Shown here: positions 42,634-50,469 of the stretch, piece after piece
How positions within the stretch are numbered: the stretch's first letter is position 1
Layout: every line of letters starts with the position of its first letter
Origin: a bacterium
GTDB lineage: Bacteria > Vulcanimicrobiota > Xenobia > Xenobiales > JADMJV01
Direction of reading: 5' to 3'
Length of the DNA stretch: 64,000 bases
NCBI GenBank assembly: GCA_018266105.1
Contig: JAFEBA010000065.1
Location: 1-64,000 of the forward strand
The notes under the pieces: model-generated
The model's database searches: none
What the model was told of the DNA's origin: nothing
What the model saw: only the letters and a program-made list of their open reading frames with translations
Position numbers and translations under genes: made by a program

Positions 42634-43960
42634 CCAGGCACACCCGCAGCACGAACTGCCCTCCCAGAGTGGTGCCTGAGGGCACCGCCCGTCCACTTTC
42701 GTGCAGGCGAGTGAGAAGCTCTCGGTTATTGACACCCCGATAGCTAAAGCAGACCACGTTCAGCGGGGCCGGAGCGGCCAGCTCCAACTCTGGCCGGGAT
42801 TTGATCTGTTCCACCAGATAGGCGGCCTGGTCCACATTCTGCTGAATGATGCGTCCGATCTTCTCGACGCCGTAGCTCTTCATGCACATCCAGACTTTGA
42901 GGGCTTTGAAGTTGCGCGTCAGCTCCAGTCCCAGCTGCGCGAAAGGCAGTCCCCCAGCAATCACTCCGCGCGTCTCGGGTTCGATGTAGCTGCCCTCCAG
43001 CTCAAAGGATCGCCGCTGGGCATTGCCGTCTCGCACCAGCGCGCAGGCGCACTCGAAAGGGAGATACATCCACTTGTGCAGATCGAAAGCCAGGCTGTCG
43101 GCCCGCTCCAGTCCCTTGACTTGAATGGCCAGTGCGGGCGCCAGGCGAGCCAGCGCTCCGAAAGCACCATCCAGGTGCAACCAGATTTTTTCCAGAGCGC
43201 AGAGGTCGGCCAGCTCGTCCAACCGGTCGATCGCGCCGGTGTTAACGGTTCCTACCGTAGCCACTATGGCCAGCGGTTCCATGCCCGCGGCTCGGTCCCG
43301 TTTCAGGCGCTGGCGCAGGTCACTCAGATCGAGACGGTATTGGTCATCGCAGGCCAGCGCTCGGAAGGTGTCCGCGCCCAGCCCCAGCAGGCGCAGAGCT
43401 TTGGTGACCCAGGCGTGAGTCTGGGTTGAGCCATAGACGACGGGCCGGCGCGAGTTGCCCAGCAGGGCCTCGCCCTTTAGCCAGCGATCTCGGGCTACGG
43501 TCAGGCCGATCAAGTTGGCCATGCTGCCGCCACCCACCAGCAGAGCACCCGATTCGGGGGGAAAGCCCATGAGTTGGCGTAGCCAGTCCAAAACTCGTTT
43601 CTCCACCAGAGCTGGGGCCTGGTTGAATCCGGCCATATGCGGATTCAATCCTGCAGCCAGCATATCCGCCATCATGGCCAGCGGCGTCCCGTTGCCCTGG
43701 ACCCAGCCATAGAATCGGGGATGCAAATTGCCATTGGGGTAGGGGAGAACTTGCTGGAAGAATTGCTGATAGACTTCCGCTTCCGAATGGCCTTTCCAGG
43801 GGAGCGGGTCCTCCTGCAGACCCTGGCGGACACCGGGTGGCATTTCACGCCAGGCCGGCTGCTCTGGAAGAGTGCGTAAATGGGTCAGCATGTCGCTCAG
43901 CATTTGCTGAGCAAGCTGGGAGAATTGTTCCCAGTTTTCAGGGTCCAGTGTTTCTTGCAT
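42539..43960 (-). CDS. PLP-dependent group II amino acid decarboxylase
   Basis: A 473-residue decarboxylase of the aromatic-L-amino-acid/glutamate/tyrosine decarboxylase group. PLP is bound by the Lys in SLAFDLHKWMYLPFECAC. Other blocks are HPRFYGWVQGNGTPLAMMAD, the VGGGSMANLIGLTVAR pocket, and HLDGAFGALARLAPALA with the PLP-contacting Asp. Decarboxylation of aromatic amino acids or glutamate to amines is likely; the exact substrate cannot be read. It overlaps the convergent four-helix membrane-protein gene by 95 bp. Confidence 0.9.
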   Translation of the reverse strand: MQETLDPENWEQFSQLAQQMLSDMLTHLRTLPEQPAWREMPPGVRQGLQEDPLPWKGHSEAEVYQQFFQQVLPYPNGNLHPRFYGWVQGNGTPLAMMADMLAAGLNPHMAGFNQAPALVEKRVLDWLRQLMGFPPESGALLVGGGSMANLIGLTVARDRWLKGEALLGNSRRPVVYGSTQTHAWVTKALRLLGLGADTFRALACDDQYRLDLSDLRQRLKRDRAAGMEPLAIVATVGTVNTGAIDRLDELADLCALEKIWLHLDGAFGALARLAPALAIQVKGLERADSLAFDLHKWMYLPFECACALVRDGNAQRRSFELEGSYIEPETRGVIAGGLPFAQLGLELTRNFKALKVWMCMKSYGVEKIGRIIQQNVDQAAYLVEQIKSRPELELAAPAPLNVVCFSYRGVNNRELLTRLHESGRAVPSGTTLGGQFVLRVCLVNHRTRQSDLDLLLDSVLEIGGWMKASASQQ

Positions 43961-44043
43961 AGGCCAGAGTATAAGCTGGAGTCGACCTGGATGCTATCCG
44001 TTTCTTGCGGGGGCCGAGCCTGCCGGGCGACGAAGTGCTTGGG

Positions 44044-44529
44044 ATGAGAATGATTTCCTTACTATTTATGATCGCCCTCAGCTCGACCCTGGCTCTGGCC
44101 AAACCCATTGAGGGAGGCGCCAACCAGAAAGAAGGTGTGGCTGGCCCGCCAGGCCAGTGGCTCTTCAATGGAAAATACCGCCTGCTCTTGCAGAGTATGA
44201 TGGAAGCCAGCCCTTCCGAGATCGAAGCCGACAGTAGCGCCCCCCGGCCGGAGGCCGGCCAGAAAATTTGGTGTCTGAAAATGACCTTGAAGTTCGGCCA
44301 AAAACAGCAGGATGTCGACACTCTGGATATTTCGGTCGCCGATTCTTCTGATATCACTCACACATTCTTGCCCTACCTGATCCAACCAAATCCGACCCCG
44401 CAGACGGTGCAGGGCGGAGCCTGGAAAGAACAAGCCTGGATTGCTCTGCCGATTGACTTTGTGCCGGCCAAACTGGTCATCAGCTTTCCCAGTGATACCA
44501 AGCATCCAGCCTTTCGGGTCGCTCTCTAG
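44044..44529 (+). CDS. Secreted protein of unknown function
   Basis: A 161-residue protein with a signal peptide (MRMISLLFMIALSSTLALA). The mature domain has a beta-sandwich-like pattern: PPGQWLFNGKYRLLLQSM, IWCLKMTLKFGQKQQDVDTL, PLPIDFVPAKLVISF-like strands. This resembles DUF4352-type or telomeric-binding-like extracellular beta domains only loosely. The ATG at 44044 or 44050 is chosen over an upstream start at 44005 because the signal sequence begins there. Confidence 0.65.
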   Translation: MRMISLLFMIALSSTLALAKPIEGGANQKEGVAGPPGQWLFNGKYRLLLQSMMEASPSEIEADSSAPRPEAGQKIWCLKMTLKFGQKQQDVDTLDISVADSSDITHTFLPYLIQPNPTPQTVQGGAWKEQAWIALPIDFVPAKLVISFPSDTKHPAFRVAL

Positions 44530-44580
44530 GGATCAGTATACTGGTCGGCGCGTTCGGCGGGCTGGTAAGCTGGCCTGGAA

Positions 44581-45378
44581 ATGTCAGATGAACAGGCCAA
44601 GAAAACCGGCGAAGAGATTCTGGCCGTGCAGCGCCAGGAAGCCAGAACTGAGATGGAACGGCCCGCCCTGGGTCTGGCTCTCTCCGGGCTTTCGGCTGGC
44701 CTGGACGTGGGTTTCTCTTTGCTGGTGATCGCGGTTCTGTCCAGCCTGTTGGGTGAAAGCTCTCGACCGATTCGTGAACTGGCCTGCTCGCTGGGTTATT
44801 CGATCGGCTTTTTGTTCGTGATTTTGGGCCGTTCGGAATTGTTTAGCGAGCATACAACTATGGACATCCTGCCCGTGCTCAACGGGGAGAAATCTCTTTT
44901 GAGCCTGGTGCGACTCTGGGTAATCGTGTTTTGCTCCAACCTGGTTGGGGCGACGGCTTTCGCCTGGGCGGCGGCCGGGATCGGCCCGGCCTTGGGGATC
45001 TTCCCGTCTTCCATACTTGAGGATCTGGCCCGGCCGTTGGTTTCTTTTCCGTCTGGAGTGCTCTTTGCAAGTTCAGTCTTCGCCGGCTGGTTGATGGGCT
45101 TGCTGGGATGGTTGGTCGCCGCCTCCAAAGAAACCATCAGTCAGATCCTGATCGTCGTCCTGGTCACCGGGTGTATCGGGCTCTGTCACTTTCATCATTG
45201 CATTGCCGGTTCGGTGGATGTGCTGGCGGCTATTTTCGCCGGAGAGTCGATCGGGTGGGGCGATTTTCTGCACTTTTTGACCTTCACGACCTTGGGTAAT
45301 GCTCTGGGCGGGGCCATTTTCGTGGCCCTGATCAAGCACGGTCACATCGCATTTGCAGAGAAAAAGGAGCACCTATGA
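44581..45378 (+). CDS. Formate/nitrite transporter (FNT) family channel
   Basis: A 265-residue, six-helix FNT-family channel (YfdC-like). The N-terminus is polar (residues 1-25); six helices follow, with LGRSELFSEHT in the third helix region (the family's signature loop) and the later GCIGLCHFHHCIAGSVDVL around the pore His. It would pass small monovalent anions such as formate, nitrite or hydrosulfide. The stop overlaps the start of the nitroreductase-like gene by four bases (ATGA). Confidence 0.88.
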   Translation: MSDEQAKKTGEEILAVQRQEARTEMERPALGLALSGLSAGLDVGFSLLVIAVLSSLLGESSRPIRELACSLGYSIGFLFVILGRSELFSEHTTMDILPVLNGEKSLLSLVRLWVIVFCSNLVGATAFAWAAAGIGPALGIFPSSILEDLARPLVSFPSGVLFASSVFAGWLMGLLGWLVAASKETISQILIVVLVTGCIGLCHFHHCIAGSVDVLAAIFAGESIGWGDFLHFLTFTTLGNALGGAIFVALIKHGHIAFAEKKEHL

Positions 45379-45806
45379 GTTTGGATTGGATCGATGAGCA
45401 TCGTCAGTTGTATCTTCGTGACCCGGAGAAGGGGCATTTTTGGGACTCCACCGTGGTAGGCGGATCCGGTCCGGTGCCCACTTTGCTCCTGACCACCGTC
45501 GGTAGAAAGAGCGGGCAGAAGCGTATGATGCCTCTTATTTACGGAAAGGTGGATGAGGGCTACGTGATTGTGGCCTCAAAAGGCGGGGCTCCCAAACATC
45601 CAGACTGGTATGTCAACCTGGAAGCCGAGCCGTCCGTCGAAGTGCAGGTGGCCAGCAACAAGTTTCCGGCCCGCGCCGAAACCGTGACCGGGGCTGAGCG
45701 CAGTCGACTTTGGGAGCTCATGCTGCCGATCTGGCCGCCCTATGCGGATTATCAGAAAAAGACCGAACGAGAAATTCCGGTTGTTCTACTACGACCGATG
45801 CGTTAG
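45375..45806 (+). CDS. Deazaflavin (F420)-dependent nitroreductase-type protein
   Basis: A 143-residue protein of the deazaflavin-dependent nitroreductase family (DUF385, as in mycobacterial Ddn). Family markers are TLLLTTVGRKSGQKRMMPL and VASKGGAPKHPDWYVNLEAE. These proteins reduce nitro compounds or quinones using coenzyme F420, so the organism may make F420. No F420-synthesis genes are in the window. A four-base overlap with the FNT gene suggests one operon. Confidence 0.85.
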   Translation: MSLDWIDEHRQLYLRDPEKGHFWDSTVVGGSGPVPTLLLTTVGRKSGQKRMMPLIYGKVDEGYVIVASKGGAPKHPDWYVNLEAEPSVEVQVASNKFPARAETVTGAERSRLWELMLPIWPPYADYQKKTEREIPVVLLRPMR

Positions 45807-45821
45807 CGGTCGGTCGCTGCT

Positions 45822-46175
45822 TCAGGCTTCAGGGTCGGTCTGGTGGGACACAGATTGGTCCGCTTTGGTTTCTTCCTTGAGAAATTCGTCGATTTCGGTT
45901 TGCTTCTGGTCGATTCTTTTCTGGACTTCATCCACTGCCTGAATCTCGCTGTTGAGATCGTCCAAACCGATGCCCTCGCCCTGGTGTAACACATAGACTT
46001 TCAGACCCAGGACCTGCAGCTTTTCGTCGCGTTCCTTCATCAAGGTTTTCAGTTCGCCCCGCAGCCTCGTCTCGGTTAGTTTGTCGCCCATGTGCTCCAC
46101 GCCCTGCTTGAGCTTTTGGGTGGCGTCGCTCAGGGCGGGGGCCATTTTTTCTTTCATCTTGTCGAAGAAGGACAC
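45822..46175 (-). CDS. Small coiled-coil protein of unknown function
   Basis: A 117-residue, charged, helical protein with a long coiled-coil (RLRGELKTLMKERDEKLQVL; DEVQKRIDQKQTEIDEFLKE). The N-terminal 30 residues (MSFFDKMKEKMAPALSDATQ) are amphipathic. The GTG at 46175 has AAGGAG 7 bases upstream. It may be co-transcribed with the carboxypeptidase gene that ends 11 bp away on the same strand. Confidence 0.65.
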   Translation of the reverse strand: MSFFDKMKEKMAPALSDATQKLKQGVEHMGDKLTETRLRGELKTLMKERDEKLQVLGLKVYVLHQGEGIGLDDLNSEIQAVDEVQKRIDQKQTEIDEFLKEETKADQSVSHQTDPEA

Positions 46176-46186
46176 GGTCGAACTCC

Positions 46187-47326
46187 TTATTTGAAGTGGT
46201 CCAGGAAAGCCAGGTTGGCTCGGGTCAGTTTCTCGACCGTGGCCGGGATTTCGGATGCGGGCGGCTGGAAACTCTTACCAATTTCCATGGTGATGGCCAG
46301 TTTCCCGTTTGCATGGAAAACATCGCTGGACGTTCCGGTGGTCGGGTAGAGATCCATGCTGGGCTGGACCTTATAGTCTCCCCCCAGTGCCTGGTTCATG
46401 GCCGCCCCTAACCGCTGGTATTCGGCGACATTGACTGGCTGCTCGTTCTTGTAACCCCAGGGGATCAAGATCAGATTCCCATAGCTATGGTAATCCAGCA
46501 CGCCGCGAATATTGGGACGTTGCAGCACCAGCTTTTGCATCGCCTGGGTTTCGGGTTCAGAGGCACCCCGTGGTCCGCGATAGGTATCCGTGCGCGGGCC
46601 GTCACTGGTGTGCGATGGGTCGTCCTGGTAGGAACAGGGCTTGTCTCCGGGGTCACGATACATCTCTGGTCGATTCGGGTCAAAGTAGTTGCGATTGAGG
46701 TCGACGCCTACGGGAGTCGGCCATTCAAAGTCGCCGGAGGGTGGTTTAGGCTGGGGACAGCCGGTCTCCTCATTGACGCGACGATTCTTGCGCCACCAGG
46801 AGTCTTCGGTTCGTGAGTATTCGTAGCCGTCCGGATTGACCATGGGGACAATCCAGGTTTCCAGGCTTTCCACGCGGCTCTTCATGTCTTTATCCCGAGA
46901 GTACCCGTCCAGCATTTTGGAGGCCAGTTCCAGCGGAACTTCAACCGTCATCCACTCGCGAGCGTGGTGGCAGCCCGTGATGACTACACCCGGGGCCTTT
47001 CCTTCAGGTTGCTTGCCGATGCGCAGAGCCCAGATTTCACGGCCCTCCACGCTCTTCCCCAGGCTGACGCGCTGAGCCAGCTCCGGATATTTCCGGGCCA
47101 ATTGGTCCAGTCGAATCGCCATCTGTTCATAGCTGGTATAACCGCTGGCTCGGGTCGGCTCGAAGGAAGCGGCAAATTCGCGCATGAGCCGGGCTTCGTC
47201 TGCTCCGGTCCGCAGTTCGCCTTCGGCCTCCAAGTAGTCGCGGATTTCTTCTGGCTGCAGTTGCCCGTCGCCATTCCGGTCGACGCGCTGAAAACGCTGC
47301 TGGCGGGAGTTGGTTTCAATCTTCAC
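46187..47326 (-). CDS. EF-hand-linked M14 zinc carboxypeptidase (paralogue)
   Basis: A 379-residue M14 carboxypeptidase. An EF-hand-like loop (DRNGDGQLQPEE, about residues 16-27) precedes the catalytic domain. Zinc ligands are in HHAREW (120-125), with VGVDLNRNYF, LDYHSYG (third zinc His) and ITMEIG (catalytic Glu). The long tail AMNQALGGDYKVQPSMDLYP matches the other paralogue at 1411-2658, although this copy lacks the His-rich linker and has a different insert with CPQPKPPSGDFEW. The start is GTG. It has no signal peptide and is likely cytoplasmic or exported by another route. Confidence 0.9.
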   Translation of the reverse strand: MKIETNSRQQRFQRVDRNGDGQLQPEEIRDYLEAEGELRTGADEARLMREFAASFEPTRASGYTSYEQMAIRLDQLARKYPELAQRVSLGKSVEGREIWALRIGKQPEGKAPGVVITGCHHAREWMTVEVPLELASKMLDGYSRDKDMKSRVESLETWIVPMVNPDGYEYSRTEDSWWRKNRRVNEETGCPQPKPPSGDFEWPTPVGVDLNRNYFDPNRPEMYRDPGDKPCSYQDDPSHTSDGPRTDTYRGPRGASEPETQAMQKLVLQRPNIRGVLDYHSYGNLILIPWGYKNEQPVNVAEYQRLGAAMNQALGGDYKVQPSMDLYPTTGTSSDVFHANGKLAITMEIGKSFQPPASEIPATVEKLTRANLAFLDHFK

Positions 47327-47570
47327 CAGGCCAGATTAGCCGTTCGTCGTGCCCGAGTTGCTACCGCGGGGTTAATTCCTCGAGTGTGAATATTTGTGTC
47401 CCTTTTCGCCCAGAACCTCATCAGTGAGCTGTGCAGAGAAACTTCAGAATGAAGCGAGAAGTCTCTGTCTAATCCTGTTGTCAGCGGCCCTGGCGGCACA
47501 AGGATTGGAGTGAAGGCACCGCGCAAGCACGGATGGATTTGGCTGGCCAGCCCGCCTTTCTTCGGGTCAC

Positions 47571-47586
47571 AGGTCGCGAAATCGCG
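47571..47586. other. Short perfect hairpin in a 287-bp non-coding gap
   Basis: GTCGCG (47571-47576) pairs with CGCGAC (47581-47586) about 28 bp downstream of the methyltransferase stop on its own strand. There is no U-run, so it is not a clear terminator. The gap from 47327 to 47613 shows no convincing gene, promoter or repeat otherwise. Confidence 0.35.
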
Positions 47587-47613
47587 ACGACAGTCGCTCA
47601 TTATCAACAGCTG

Positions 47614-48318
47614 CTAAGCGGGTTTCAGGGCCGTTAGAAGCAGGCGCTTGAATCCATAGAAGACTGGACTTCCCGGACAGGCTTTGCGCACGGCCCGGCT
47701 GTATTTCTCCAGAAACTCATCCGTCACCGAATAGGCGGTCAGCAAGGTTCCTTTGGTCCATTCCACAATGGCATCTGCATTCTCCAGCACGTGAGGGTAG
47801 ACTTTCAAGATCACCTGGCTCTCCTGCGCGCCCAGCTCCCACAGCAATCTGGCGTACTCTTCCACTGGCAATACCGGGCGCCGCAAAGGTTGTTGACCCA
47901 GGCCAGCGGCCACGGTGGCCGCGGCCTGATGTGAGGGATGGTCGAAGTTATAAGGCATCTGAACCAGCAGTTGCCCGCCCGGATTGAGGCAGGACCAGAG
48001 CTGGCGAAACAGGGAGGGATGGTCATCCACCCAGTGCAATGCCGCGTGCGAGAAGATCAGGTCATAGCTCCCGCTGACATCCTGGATGCGTCCCAGTTGG
48101 AAACCGGGCCCGGGTGGCAACATCTCGGCCGAGGAATCGATGCCCAATACGCGAGAGTCGGGCAGGAGTTGTGCCAGGCGCTTACTGAGCTCGCCTGTGC
48201 CACAACCCAGGTCGACCACCGAAAGCCCTGGTCGGATCTGAAGCCAGGCGATCAGGTCTTGAAATGGAGCCATGCGTTCAGCTCGGAAGCGGTTATACTG
48301 TTCTGGGTTCCAGTTCAT
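47614..48318 (-). CDS. Trans-aconitate-methyltransferase-like SAM methyltransferase
   Basis: A 234-residue class I methyltransferase. The SAM motif is VVDLGCGTGELSKRLAQLLP, then VLGIDSSAEML, IFSHAALHWVDDHPSLFRQL and LNPGGQLLVQMP. The opening WNPEQYNRFRAERMAPFQDL resembles Tam (trans-aconitate 2-methyltransferase), which detoxifies aconitate spontaneously formed in the TCA cycle. The substrate assignment is by resemblance only. It diverges from the small gene at 48455. Confidence 0.82.
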   Translation of the reverse strand: MNWNPEQYNRFRAERMAPFQDLIAWLQIRPGLSVVDLGCGTGELSKRLAQLLPDSRVLGIDSSAEMLPPGPGFQLGRIQDVSGSYDLIFSHAALHWVDDHPSLFRQLWSCLNPGGQLLVQMPYNFDHPSHQAAATVAAGLGQQPLRRPVLPVEEYARLLWELGAQESQVILKVYPHVLENADAIVEWTKGTLLTAYSVTDEFLEKYSRAVRKACPGSPVFYGFKRLLLTALKPA

Positions 48319-48454
48319 TTTTCAGGATTTTTTCAGTCTCAAAAGATATCCTGGCTTCCCGGGGTCTCCCTGCGTGACGAAGCGTTAACAATTTGGCAAC
48401 ATTCTGGCATCCCCCCTTCGTGTAGGTTAGTCATGAAGTTGGAGGGACAGTTTT

Positions 48455-48847
48455 ATGGCAAGCTCAATTGGATCTGGTATCGGCAATGTCGGCGGTCATG
48501 GGGAATACAAACGAAATATCCCCGCCCAGCGCGAAGCGGATCACAATCCTCAAGTCGGAAATGATGGATTTATTAGTTCGGGCGGTTCGCTGCCCTCTCA
48601 GGAGAAGGTCTCTGAAGCCCGCGTTGAGTCTCAACCGGTCGCGGAGAAACCTGCAGCTCAGGCTTCCTCGGCCCCGAGCAGCAATCGTAATCCGATCACT
48701 CTCTCCTTTGATGAAGGCGTCAGCGCCATCGGCCTCAACAGCGGTGTGGAAACCGTTGGACTGGGAGCCTTTACCAACGGTCTCGGCAAGAGCAACATCA
48801 CCACCATCAGTGGCCGGGTGTTGGCCGGAAACCCCTACGGTAACTAA
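48455..48847 (+). CDS. Low-complexity secreted-type protein of unknown function
   Basis: A 130-residue Ser/Gly/Asn-rich protein with no recognisable family. The C-terminal part (SAIGLNSGVETVGLGAFTNG) looks like extended beta. GGAGGG lies about 9 bases before the ATG, and a strong terminator follows immediately. There is no signal peptide or membrane segment; it may be a surface or secreted protein carried by a dedicated system. Confidence 0.55.
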   Translation: MASSIGSGIGNVGGHGEYKRNIPAQREADHNPQVGNDGFISSGGSLPSQEKVSEARVESQPVAEKPAAQASSAPSSNRNPITLSFDEGVSAIGLNSGVETVGLGAFTNGLGKSNITTISGRVLAGNPYGN

Positions 48848-48875
48848 AAAAAGGCCGCTCCGGCGGCCTTTTTTT
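48846..48875 (+). terminator. Strong bidirectional terminator
   Basis: AAAAAAAGGCCGC pairs with GCGGCCTTTTTTT around a short CTCC/G loop (48846-48875), ending in a seven-T run. It ends the 48455 gene directly after its stop codon and would also work on the minus strand. Confidence 0.9.
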
Positions 48876-49092
48876 ATGTACGGATGTTAGAATTTGTCTC
48901 AAGCTCCAGGTTCGCCCGCCAACCCGTCAGGCCTGTGAGTGTCTTCCTTGAAGGCGCGGTGACCGTGGACTGGGGTCTTCTTGCTTGAATGGGGTTCAAC
49001 TAGAGTATGTCTTTCAGTTAACATCTTTGCGATGTCCTGGGGGGAGAGAGGCCCTAGTATGAGTTCAAGAACTGAAAGGACTCTGAAAACAG

Positions 49093-49281
49093 ATGCCCGC
49101 TTTCCTCAAGCCCTCCTTCCAACGCAAAGTTGCCGCCACCGCCGCCCAACTGGGCGACCTCTCGGATTGGATGGCTCCCCGCCAGGCTGAGCTACTGCGT
49201 GGAGATGACCGTCGCTACTTCGGTGAAGTTCGCGTCTTCAATCTGCGCACCGCCTGGGTCCGTAAGCGCGGGCTCAATTAG
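49093..49281 (+). CDS. Possible small protein of unknown function
   Basis: A 62-codon frame (MPAFLKPSFQRKVAATAAQL ... LRTAWVRKRGLN), basic, with no recognised family. It overlaps the convergent hemW gene by 90 bp, and no clear Shine-Dalgarno site precedes the ATG. HemW carries a C-terminal extension beyond the family's usual end in just this overlap, so either this gene or the hemW extension (or both) may be incorrectly bounded. Confidence 0.35.
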   Translation: MPAFLKPSFQRKVAATAAQLGDLSDWMAPRQAELLRGDDRRYFGEVRVFNLRTAWVRKRGLN

Positions 49282-50403
49282 GAGAACATCCATCAGTTCT
49301 TCACAAACCGTGGAGACAAAGTCCACCCCGCGGCCGCGCAAACGCAATCGCGACTCAGTTAGAGACCACCAACTGGACGGGAAACCCTGGAAGAATGCTT
49401 CCAGGGTTTCTCTTTTTAAGCCCGGAAATCGGCGTAGCAAGCGCGGCAGGCTGATGCCGCGCCGGACCCGCAGTCCCATCATGAGGCAGTCACGCAAACC
49501 GCCCTCCAGGTCGCGGCGTTCGGCTGCTACCACAGGCAGGGCTCCGTGAATCAAGGCTTGCTGGTAGGCGTGAGGGTGGAGAAGTCGGCGTACTCGCCAA
49601 CCGTTGATGAAACCGGTCGCTCCGCAGCCCAATCCCAGGTAGGGCAGGTCCTTCCAGTAGACCAGGTTGTGGCGTGATTCTCGTCCTGGTCGGGCCCAGT
49701 TGGATACTTCATAGCGTCGAAGACCCGAGCTTTTCAGGTGGCGGCGCATCCAGCGGTCCATCTTCCAGACTCGCTCCTCGGGCGGAAGCGTGACTTCTTT
49801 CTGGCGCAGCTGGGCCTCCAGGCGCGTGCCGGGTTCTACTGTGAGCTGATAAACCGAAATGTGGTCCGGCCGGAGTGAGAGGGCCTGGTCGACAGTGTCT
49901 TTCCAGTCGGCCAGAGTCTGGCCGGGAAGTCCATAGATCAGGTCCAGGCTTAGATTTTCGAAGCCGGCCTTTCGAGCCCAGTGGACCGCGTTGCTGACGT
50001 CTTCCACGGAATGGATTCGGTTCAGTCCGGTCAGTAGCTCGGGGCGAAAGGTTTGAACACCCAGGGAGATGCGGTCGAAGCCCGCCTGACGCAGGCCGTG
50101 GAGTTGCTCGGCCGAGACCGTGCCCGGATTGGCTTCCAGTGTCACTTCCAGAGGACGATAGTCGAAGCTCTCGCGGCAGGCCTGCAGGACCGAACCGAGT
50201 TCTTGGGCGGAATAAAGACTGGGGGTGCCTCCTCCGCAGAAGACCGTATGAATTCGCCACCGCCCCGCTCGTCGAATATCTGTGACCAGAGCCTCGATAT
50301 ACTCGGAGCGTGATTCGCCCACGTCGGTATAGGCGTTGAAGTCGCAGTAGGTACAGCGGCTGCGGCAGTAGGGAAAATGCAGATAGAGGGCCGCACGTCT
50401 CAC
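49192..50403 (-). CDS. hemW: HemW-type radical-SAM heme chaperone
   Basis: A 403-residue radical-SAM protein. The [4Fe-4S] motif is CRSRCTYCDF (Cys-x3-Cys-x2-Cys), then CGGGTPSLYSAQEL, DRISLGVQTFRPELL, YGLPGQTLADWKDT and NLVYWKDLPYLGLGCGA. These match HemW, which carries and inserts heme, rather than the oxygen-independent coproporphyrinogen oxidase, although the two are similar. The C-terminus runs about 30 residues past the usual HemW end, overlapping a plus-strand frame. It starts with GTG. Confidence 0.88.
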   Translation of the reverse strand: MRRAALYLHFPYCRSRCTYCDFNAYTDVGESRSEYIEALVTDIRRAGRWRIHTVFCGGGTPSLYSAQELGSVLQACRESFDYRPLEVTLEANPGTVSAEQLHGLRQAGFDRISLGVQTFRPELLTGLNRIHSVEDVSNAVHWARKAGFENLSLDLIYGLPGQTLADWKDTVDQALSLRPDHISVYQLTVEPGTRLEAQLRQKEVTLPPEERVWKMDRWMRRHLKSSGLRRYEVSNWARPGRESRHNLVYWKDLPYLGLGCGATGFINGWRVRRLLHPHAYQQALIHGALPVVAAERRDLEGGLRDCLMMGLRVRRGISLPRLLRRFPGLKRETLEAFFQGFPSSWWSLTESRLRLRGRGVDFVSTVCEELMDVLLIEPALTDPGGAQIEDANFTEVATVISTQ

Positions 50404-50424
50404 CTTGAAGCGATTCTAGACAAT

Positions 50425-50456
50425 AAAAAAGGGGCCTCCCGGAGGAGGCCCCTTTT
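50425..50456 (-). terminator. Strong terminator after the coiled-coil gene
   Basis: AAAAGGGGCCTCC pairs with GGAGGCCCCTTTT around a short loop, and the minus-strand transcript ends in a T-run. It lies 13 bp after the stop codon of the 614-residue coiled-coil gene and before the hemW start on the same strand. Confidence 0.9.
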
Positions 50457-50469
50457 GGAGTCGCGCTGA

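Noticed and set aside
47323..47607. A 94-codon minus-strand frame in the gap between carboxypeptidase and methyltransferase.
   Set aside because: No ribosome site or recognisable sequence; it overlaps the carboxypeptidase start.
48453..48890. A second frame of 140 codons over the 48455 gene.
   Set aside because: It runs into the terminator, lacks its own ribosome site and has an Arg/Ser/Pro-rich composition typical of shadows.
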